Assembly (NCBI GenBank): GCA_028095005.1
Contig: CM051463.1
Span: 4,200,295-4,264,294 of the forward strand
From: Rhynchospora pubera
Taxonomy: Eukaryota > Streptophyta > Magnoliopsida > Poales > Cyperaceae
DNA length: 64,000 nt
Direction of reading: 5' to 3'
In this document: positions 55,800 through 64,000 of the stretch, piece after piece
Layout of the letters: each line of letters begins with the position of its first letter
Position numbering within the stretch: position 1 is the first letter of the stretch
Program-made: the position numbers and the translations under genes
The notes under the pieces: model-generated
What the model saw: only the letters and a program-made list of their open reading frames with translations
The model's database searches: none
Told to the model about the DNA's origin: nothing

Positions 55800-58740
55800 A
55801 CATATATTCATAAAAATTATTATAACTAGTGTTATTCTCGCGCGTTGCACGATCTAGTTGTGCTTACGCTGAATATGAAACAACCATAAGAGCTAGGCTG
55901 TAAGAGCGTAAAGAACTGTCCGATTAACATAATGAATAACGAAGTTAACATGTTGATGTATGGAATTATGTATGCTCGCATTATAGGATGTTATAATACG
56001 ATAATTAATTTATAATTTTTTGAGGAATCTATTGTGTTTTCCTGTCTTATGTTGGTTTGTTTTGCTGTGCTGGTATACATTATTAGGATATTATCCTATT
56101 AAACGGTATTTATTTTTGCCATCATATAATATGATCCTATTAATTATTAGCACACCAAGCTGTTTTTGGTAGTGTAGGAAGCGCAGCATTTATTTTTGCT
56201 ATGTAGTTGTTGTCGTTTGGTGGTCAAATGCTAAGCATGTATGTAACATTGTTTCTTCCTTGTACCAGACATCACGGGTTTTCTGCATAAGTGCTGTAAA
56301 AAGGAAAAGTAGGTACATGGATTAATAGGCTTAAGACACATCTGGAAACAAATTGAATCAGACACACCAGGATTAATACATGGATTTTTACTAATAAGAA
56401 CTAACCATGTATAGTCAGACATGCTACATAAATTATACAAACAATTTGAGTAGAGACTGCAGCAGACTGATTACACATAGAAATATTCATACGCCCACAA
56501 TGATTTAAGGAGTTCACAACAGGACTAAGTATAGATAACAACCCACCAAACAAAATATAGCAGTATCTACCAACAACACTACTAATATCTACCAGCATTA
56601 CAAACCAAAATGTGACTCACCAATCATCGTGGGGCTTCAAAACACGAATTTTCACGATGATTAGACACAAAAAGCATACCAAACCACACCTAAAATTGTC
56701 ATGCACAAAAAAAAAAAAATCTGTAATAGAGCACAAAAGCTGAAATTCCTAACTAAGATCCCCTGGTTTCATGATTGGTTGACCCCAAGTGAAAACTATT
56801 ATAGAAACGGCCCTAATGAAGGCCGCACAAACCTACTAACAGCCTAGGAATACATAACATAGAGAAGAAAGAAATGCAAAATAGCAAAGACAGTACCTTG
56901 TGAGCAGAAAACGTAGACATGAAGAAAGCAGTGGGCCACCTAAGGCAAGGCGTCGAGGGAAAAACATCACACACCTCTTTTTTTCTGTCTACACTTAACA
57001 GATCAGAAAATCAGTGAGGATAGAGCAAACTGATGCTCATTTAAAAGTTTTAAATTGACTCTATAACCATGCTGCAGCCTATGAACACAAACTATTTTCG
57101 AGAGGCAAGAAAAAAATACGACCAAAACATGAGATGCTTATTAAATGATGTAAAGCACACATATCATGCTCCTGATACATACAACAACAGATATGAAAAT
57201 AACCAAAACAAAACAAATTGATAAATACTAACCTGTGTAGATAGGAATCCACACAGAACAATGGTCGCTCATTGATGCTGAGAGGAAAGCAACCACCTCG
57301 ACAAATAAAAAATAAACAGGTCCAGTAATCACCTTCATTATTAGTACAAATTTAAAATACAAGTAGCAACTACAATATTGGTACCGATTGCATTATAAGA
57401 AGTAGAAAAAAAATGGCCATGCTTAATTTTCAGAACAAATCGCCTCTCTTTGAATCATATGCAAATATCAACATAAATTATTAAAACAATTAAAAAATGA
57501 AGAAAGTGTCATACCTGGTTTGGGGGCTTAGCAACAACATATTCCATTAAAAAGAACCTTATTTCAACAAATTGTCAAAGCAAACAAAGAATTCGAATTA
57601 TTCCAAGATGAAATGATATTGTTTATTACTTAAAAAGAGTAGAACATAAATAAGAATAAAAACACTGAGGAAGAAACAGTACATAATTAAGCTTAATCAG
57701 GAGATAGAAAGATATATAGGTACAGTTAATAAAATAAAATAACACCTAATCAAGCTTTTGTTTGAGCTTGTAATCGAGATTTTACCATTAGCTGCACTTT
57801 AGGGAAACTAAAAGGAGAAAGTCTCTGTACCTATTTACCTTCTCTTCTAGCAGCGCCTGAAAAGATTTTAGAGGGAGGTAACCCTGATCGAACAACCAAA
57901 TCTGCAACCTAGAAATTGTAATGAGAAGTTTCGACAGAAGGCTGCAGTAAAGGGGCTGATATGATGCACCAAGCGAAAAAAAGGAATGAAAGTGCTGCAA
58001 AAGGAAACAAATGTTAAAAAAAAAAGGGGAAAGCGAAGATTAGTACCGCAAAGCAATGCCTTGGTTCGTCAGTTTTGCTGCCTTAATTTGCCAAACGTCA
58101 TGCCCTCTCTGTTGTCAAAATAGAAAGAGGCAATCAAATCCAATCGGACAATCAATAGTGGGAGATGATAGACGTAGGGTTTAGCGAGATTAGAGAAGAG
58201 AAGCGAGTGAAGCAAGGGCTCACCTAGAGGGTGGAAGAAATTGGAACGAAACCGTCAGCAATCGCCCCTTCCTCCATTGTCGCCTTCGTTGCTCTCTTCC
58301 AAGTCGCTCAGTTTTTTTTTTCTTTGTTTTGTTGAGGAAAATAGAAGAGAGAGAGCTCGGAGAAAAGAGTGAAACAAAGAAAGAGGGAGTTTTCTGATGA
58401 AGAAAGCGAGAGAGGGAGGAGGAGCGACGGAAAGATCAAAGTAAATGACGGATTGATCAATATCGAATTTTGATCAGATGGTACAGATCGTTTCATCTGG
58501 AGCACTTATGATGTCATCGTGATGTCAACTGAAACACTGTAGATAAGTTCCCTAGAGTTGTAGTATTTTTTGATTTTTGATGGATTTATAATATTTTTTG
58601 TTTCTCATTAAAAGTTAAAAAAAAACAACATCAAATAAATATTTTTGTTCATTGTTGAAATTTAGTAGATTTTTTATTAAAATTTTATTCATTCGCAACA
58701 ATTAGTCATGTTATGAGATTTTAACAGTGTTTTAAAAACA
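55800..58740 (-). other. Exon-rich minus-strand locus of unknown product inside an inserted block
   Basis: From about 58450 leftward there is a CT-rich leader, an ATG at 58277 and a strong donor (CTAG/GTGAGC at 58223). Exon-like stretches follow: about 58046-58108 (RGHDVWQIKAAKLTNQGIAL); 57839-57994 (HFHSFFSLGASYQPLYCSLL then SRLQIWLFDQGYLPLKSF); segments ending at donors near 57519, 57233 (NERPLFCVDSYLHR), 56898 (KEVCDVFPSTPCLRWP then STFSAHK) and 56617. The first frame meets a TAG exactly at the first donor, so a single long protein is not demonstrated. It could be a pseudogene, a non-coding transcript or a gene whose frame I have not solved. I recognise no domain. The left part, 55800-56600, shows nothing clear. 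Confidence 0.35.
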
Positions 58741-58750
58741 CACAAATCGA

Positions 58751-58988
58751 CAGGGGCGGATCTAACACTGGGCGGGTGGGGCTAGAGCCCCACCTAAATA
58801 TGAGGGAAACATGTATTTTGAATGGTTCATCTATTTGTTTTGTTATGAACAAATTCAAATTGCAATTTTTCTTTTGATGTAAACTATATCTTTAGTATTG
58901 TATGAGATAGATATATGATGAACTTATGTTAGTCTAATGTTCTTATAAACTTAGTTCCACCTAAATATTTTTTTTAGATCCGTCACTG
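58751..58988. mobile_element. Small hAT MITE with 8-bp target duplication
   Basis: Ends CAGGGGCGGATCTA and TAGATCCGTCACTG are inverted repeats with few mismatches. Flanks CAAATCGA (58743-58750) and CAAATCCA (58989-58996) match at 7 of 8. The 5' end resembles the outer hAT element in GST pseudogene 2. 238 bases, no coding capacity. Confidence 0.8.
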
Positions 58989-59034
58989 CAAATCCACTAA
59001 AAACTATTTGAAAAAAAAAATTCAATTATTGTAT

Positions 59035-59400
59035 TATCTATATGAAAAATTATTGCTCGCAGTAAAACACATAAATATTCCGTGGTGGAAACGTACAAAT
59101 TTGACATTTTCTACTCTAAAATATGTATGAAAATTTGACATTATACATTCCACACCTTTCAATTGTAAAAAAGGAAAGCAGGAAAAACTTTGCTACCGAA
59201 ATATTTTTAATACAAGGAGAATAAGAGGCCGAAACTTTGTTAGGGAATAAGTATTCGAGGTACAATTTACGAAGGCGCTACCAAAATAACCCTTGAACTA
59301 CACGTTTACAAGGAATTCTTTGTCATTTCAGTAAAATTTACATGTTAACCGTCAGTCAACAGTATCCCCTCGCGTATCTTAGGAAATATAGTTATTTATA
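59035..59400. repeat. GST-unit upstream flank, copy 3, displaced
   Basis: Collinear with 36480-37230 (TATGAAAAATTATTGCTC, AATATTCCGT, GAAACTTTGTTAGG, CCCTTGAACTACACG and AGTATCCCCTC). In pseudogene 2 this sequence follows within about 0.4-1.1 kb of the ATG. Here the nearest GST start with this orientation (55559) is 3.5 kb away. Confidence 0.6.
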
Positions 59401-59604
59401 TTATTTGATTTTATAGACCAATTGATTGTGCCCCAAAATTATCTGGGTGTAAACTGGGGACCGCAAGGTGCCTCACTGGCATCAATTAACTTATATGGGC
59501 CTATGGATAAATCATACATGGAACGTTGATTTTATTATTTTTTTTTATTAGAAACCCGTAGATCGAGATTGAAAAGATCGAAAATAAATATTACTCCTTA
59601 GAGA

Positions 59605-59763
59605 GGCTCCGTTTGGATGGTGTGAAAATAAAAAAAATAAAAAAAGAAGTAGGGAAGAAGTATTGAGAAGTGTGTAATTTTATGAAAAATTTGAATTGTT
59701 TATAAGAAATTTACTTTCTTATTATCTTATTCTTTAATTTCTAAGGCTCATTCAAATGGAGCC
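59605..59763. mobile_element. hAT-like MITE, copy 5
   Basis: Ends GGCTCCGTTTGGATGG and CATTCAAATGGAGCC form an inverted repeat. Internal AAGAAGTATTGAGAAGTGTG and TTTATAAGAAATTTACTTTC match copy 3 closely. No clear target duplication. Confidence 0.7.
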
Positions 59764-60161
59764 AAAGATAACTAGACGTGGTTGAAGAACGATTTGACGT
59801 CAAAAAGAAACCCTCATTGCTGTTAGTTATGAATAGTTTGTATCAAATCTGCCACCAAAATTTTGTTTTCCTGACTGCAGCTTATCTAGTAAAGAAAAAA
59901 AGAACGGAAAAAAAAATATCTCCAACTTATAAGTTATGCCTAATTAATTCCAAAATCGAGAATTTCATTTGATAATCCTAATGTATTTAATTATTTGGGA
60001 AGGGTGGAGCTCTTATTGACACGAAAGCCAGAAAATAAGCAGAAAACAAGTACTGCATATTTATCATTCAACATCTATAAATATTAAAAGCACGCTAGTA
60101 CTTACTTATTGATTTTCTTTATTCCAAAAATATTCATAATTCTAAAAGCACACTGGTTTTA

Positions 60162-61708
60162 TCAAGGCTTGAACTGCCCTGAGAGAAATTGCTCCTGTCG
60201 TTGTTTGGAAAGCTCATAAATCTTGTCTCTCGGTGGAAGACTTGCTTTAATCATGTCGACATCTAAAATTCTTGCAAAGTATTCCTTCAACAATGGTGCA
60301 TTTTCATTGTCAACTATACTGAGACTTGCTATCTCCTCAAAAATTGGCATCCAAAATGCGAACCAACCAATCGCAAGATCTAAGTAACCGATTTGATCTC
60401 CTCCAAAAAATTGTTTACCACAGAGGGCTTGCTCGAGAGTCTGGAAAGCATCACGAGCTTCTTGCAGCATTTTCTGCTGAGCCTCGCCTATCGATGTGAA
60501 GACACCGAAAGTTGCTGAAATGCACTGCTTACACAGGAAAACATAAATGAATTCAAACTTAATTTTTCAATTTAAGTGAGCTGTCCAAAAACAACATCAA
60601 ATGTACAGAAAGGCATGATCACAGCTAAATAGAGTAATAAGCTTCTAGGTTAACGTCTGGGTACATTCTGTAGTTTGTGATTTAAAGCACCAATAGTTTT
60701 TAATGAGATAAACTACTTTGAAATTTACAATCAATGGTCAGGATGCAGCACATTATTAATTCTACTAGCTTGAGTAATCTAAAGAGTATGTTCAAGAATT
60801 GTGTGTATGTATTACCCTATAGAAATTGACAATATCCTGAATTCCTTTAGCCAAATCAATCCCGATTTGACTATGTGCATGTTGTTAATTGCAATGCAAC
60901 ATGCACAATTCGATCGGGACACTAACCAAAAGGTTAATGGTCTGGAAGCTTTATTGATTTCAGATGAAACAGGTGCACTGGTACTGAGATATGCTGTACC
61001 AGTGCAGTAATCTGCTACTGGTACAATAAAAAACTTTGGGGGTTTGTGTTGCTTATTTCCTTTAAAGATGAATGCAATAAAAATATGATATGTTTTTCTT
61101 CTGTTAATTGAAAAGCTAGACTAATTAAGTCGTCAAATTTCCAAAAAACAGTATCCCCTTACTCAAGATCTCCGAAAAGAACAATTTCTTCATTACTTTT
61201 TAAGTTCTAAGCCACATTAACAAGAACAGAGCTGCTTATGTAACTTAATCATCTGATCATATCTTTCCAATTTCAGAACAAAAAAAATCCAGATCTCTGT
61301 TCATACCAATTAAAAATATTTGCCAACTAATTAAGTAAATACGATTATAAAAGAAAATTTGAACTGAAAAGTTGCAAAATGTACCTTATCATCAGCAAAT
61401 TTAGCCCAGAACCGTGCCTGAGCACGGTCATACGGATCTTCCGGCATGATCGAATAGCCCTCTGTCCATGTGTCATCAATATACTCGATAATTACCAACG
61501 ACTCAGTGAGTGGCTTGCCGTTATGCACCAGGACAGGGATCTTTTTGGTCACCGGATTGAGCCGCAGCAGCTCCTCGCTCTTGTTGAACGGTATGTCCTC
61601 GTTCACATACTCGTATTCGATTCCTTTGAGCTTCAGGGCCCACTCTACCCTCAGAGCAAAAGGGCTGGCCCACATGCCAAACAGCTTCACTTCTTTGATC
61701 TCTGCCAT
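60162..61708 (-). CDS. GSTU: Tau-class glutathione S-transferase, intact, two exons
   Basis: Exon 1 is 61385-61708 (108 codons) and exon 2 is 60162-60524 (120 codons plus stop), giving 228 residues. The intron (860 bases) is at the shared phase-0 position after ADDK. Catalytic Ser15 is in WASPF, shifted by one because of an extra isoleucine (MAEIKEV). TKKIPVL and TESLVI form the glutathione site, with Thr instead of the Ala before Glu-Ser seen in the paralogues. The C-terminal domain has FFGGDQIGYLDLAIGWFAFW and ends FLSGQFKP. It is closest in wording to the intact copy at 53.1 kb, and both share matching 3' flanks, so they are recent duplicates. It is the first unit of the array in transcription order. 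Confidence 0.94.
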
Positions 61709-61749
61709 TTTTGTGTAAGAACTAAGAAGCCTTTGAATGGAGTGTTGCT

Positions 61750-61760
61750 CTTATTTGTAG
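61750..61760 (-). promoter_or_regulatory. TATA-like box of the last GST gene
   Basis: CTACAAATAAG on the minus strand, 42-52 bases before the ATG, identical to the box of the first GST gene at 23.3 kb. Confidence 0.5.
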
Positions 61761-62500
61761 AGAACCAGGGTCCAGGGATGAAGGTCAATGAAGTGGTGCC
61801 CCCAATTTCGGAAGATATCTATGAAGTACAAATTTGTCAACTTGAATTTTCTCTCCTGATGGCAGCCGGTTTGAAAGATAATTACGATTATACCACATGA
61901 GGGCCACTACTATTATTATATTCCCTGTTGCTAGTCCAAAAAATAGATGACAGGTTGATAAGTAACTTTCTTATATTATTAACTTCAATAATAACAGCCG
62001 AAACTATATTTTTTCTGTGATTAAATTTTAAAACCACATCCAATATAAATTATTATGGGGCAAAAATTTGCGTATTTTATTCAAACTTACAACAAACAAC
62101 AAACTCTCAATTTTTTGTTATTCTCCATACACATTTAAAGCAGTCAAAATGTACCTTCAAAAAAAAAAAAAACAGTCGAAATGTACAGATTATAGTTAGT
62201 ATTAATTTAATGTTTAAAGTTGAGCAAAGTTTATCAAACCCCATCGCTTGGATGTGCATGCTGGTCCAGTGTGTTATTTTATCTAATTTCATTAATTTAT
62301 TTTTTTCTCGTATAAGAAAACTTCTCATGCTACGAAGATACTGCCACGCTTGATCAATTCTTTAATCATTAGAGAAACGCGCCACTGTAAAATAGCAAAA
62401 TTAAACACACAGTCAATATTGATAAAAAATTGTGTGTATGTATTCCAATTTCCACAATCACTTGGATACTGTCCATTGTACAAACATAATCTATTAATCT

Positions 62501-62600
62501 AAACAGTACGTTAAAAAATTGTGTATTTACCAATGCATCTTAAGTGATTAATAAACAGTACGTTAAAAAATTGTGTATTTACCAATGCATCTTAAGTGAG
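62501..62600. repeat. Tandem duplication, 52-bp period
   Basis: AAACAGTACGTTAAAAAATT followed by GTGTATTTACCAATGCATCT and TAAGTGA occurs at 62501 and again at 62553. A B-box-like GGTTCGAAACC follows at 62609-62619. Flanking DNA to 63240 shows nothing else that I can support. Confidence 0.8.
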
Positions 62601-63243
62601 AGGTACCAGGTTCGAAACCAAATAAATTAGGAGGCTTAACCCTAATTTATCTTAAAAAAATAAATGTGTATTTACTTTACAATGAATGGTCCGATGCTTT
62701 GAAATTTATATTTTACAAGAGCATAAATTTTAGAAAAATCATTACACGTTGTTAGTACGATACATACAAAACTATAATTAATTATTGAGAATTTAAACTT
62801 TATTTTTCTTTATGGTTCTTGGTTTAAAATTTCGAAACATGACAAAATGTTTGATCCCACTCACAGATGATTGATACTGCCAAAAATATTTTATTTAATA
62901 TAACATAATTAGAGATGAAATGTTATCCGATATTTTTTTTTTAATAAATAGGTTATGACTTCTAACACGTAGATTAAATTAATTGTTTGTCATCTGTGGC
63001 CGGAACGGCACTGCTAATATACAGAGGATTATTTTTAATTGATATTTCAGCTTGTGACACGAAAGGCTACACAAAATGGGTAAAAAAAAACTACAAATTT
63101 TATTTTTTTTATTTTGTTTTACCGTTTGCAGGAATTTCCACGCACCACGCCCTCCGCTTTCGATTTTCTTCATTAATTCTCCTGTAGCTCTTCGTGCTGT
63201 TTATAAATGAAGATGAAGGACATCGATAGACTATAAAAGCTTT

Positions 63244-64000
63244 AGGGTGCGTTTGTTTGTGACTTAAAGGGTGCATAACTTAAGTTATGTATCCTTAAGT
63301 CACCAAACACCTCTTACATAAGATGCCTTAAGAGTACATAAGTTATGCAACCTAAATAGGTTGCATAAGTTATGCACCGGTCTCCTTTAATTTTTTTTCC
63401 AACAATACCCTTTAGAAATAATTAATAATAATATTTAATAATCTATAATAATTAATAAATGATAATATTTAATAAGTAACTATAACTATTAAAAAATCAT
63501 AATTAGTAATAAATATTAATTATTATAATAAATAAATAAATAATAATATATAATAAGTAATAATAATAATTAATAAACAATATTGATTTATTATTAAATA
63601 ATTAATAATATTTATAATATTTAATTAAAAATAATTAATAATATTTCATAATAATAAAATGATTTCTTATTATCATTAATAATTAATTTTTATAATAATT
63701 AAAAATTAAAAATTAATTTATATTAATTAATAAATAATAATACTTAATAAGTAACAATAATTATTAAAAAAATCATAATTAATAACAAAGATTAATTATT
63801 ATAATTAATAATATTTAACAAGTAATATTAATTATTAATAATAATGATTTAAGAATAATAATTAATTGAAGATAATTAATCAATAATAATTTTTATTATA
63901 AAATAAATAATAATATTTATAATATTTAATTAAAAGTAATGATTAATATTTCATAATAGTAAAAATGATTTATTATCATCATTAATAATTAATTTTTATA
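63244..64000. other. MITE-like inverted repeats, then very AT-rich DNA to the window edge
   Basis: GGGTGCGTTTGTTTGTGACT begins a stretch with nested palindromes around ATAACTTAAGTTAT and GGTTGCATAAGTTATGCACC. From 63400 the sequence is almost only TAATAAT-type words with local inverted repeats. If it is a MITE, its other end lies beyond the window. Confidence 0.4.

Noticed and set aside
61379..61900. 173-codon open frame antisense to GST exon 1, with similar antisense frames at 23002-23295 and 55300-55659
   Set aside because: It follows from the codon pattern of the conserved GST exon on the other strand. No protein family is recognised and the frames do not continue beyond the exon in the same way.

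Overview
This window is nuclear DNA of a flowering plant, most likely a eudicot. It is AT-rich, its genes are split by GT-AG introns, and it carries purine permease and tau-class glutathione S-transferase (GST) genes in a background crowded with plant transposons. I cannot name the species.

Layout. (1) 2.1-20.4 kb: two plus-strand purine permease (PUP) genes. The first is intact. The second is broken inside exon 1 by about 10.6 kb of Ty3/gypsy chromovirus sequence arranged LTR-internal-LTR-partial internal, and a piece of the exon is lost. A 1.5-kb foldback element with a perfect 9-bp target duplication lies between the two genes. (2) 22.0-61.7 kb: a minus-strand array of five tau GST units, each with two exons and the intron at the same codon. 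Three are intact (22.0-23.3, 53.1-55.6, 60.2-61.7 kb). Two are pseudogenes (26.9-28.6, 30.9-36.1 kb); the second is split by a nested hAT-in-hAT insertion. An endogenous pararetrovirus fragment lies at 24.2-25.7 kb. (3) 37.7-52.4 kb: a block that splits the GST array. It holds a decayed Helitron helicase, a 4.4-kb tandem array of about 31 units of ~144 bp with tetrameric higher-order structure, an unknown gene made of repeated exon pairs, and a four-exon gene for a small RWP-RK-like protein. A ~265-290-bp Helitron segment is present on both sides of the array and repeated-exon region. (4) 55.8-59.0 kb: a second interruption with an exon-rich minus-strand locus of unknown coding potential and a small hAT element. 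Flanking sequence typical of the GST units resumes at 59.0 kb.

Function. The intact genes predict purine or cytokinin-type transport (PUP) and glutathione conjugation for detoxification (GSTs). The most unusual structures are the higher-order tandem array between two Helitron fragments, the shared-LTR tandem retroelement in the permease exon, a Helitron intron bounded by a short tandem duplication, and the repeated-exon gene. Reading was by eye, so identities and some boundaries are approximate.
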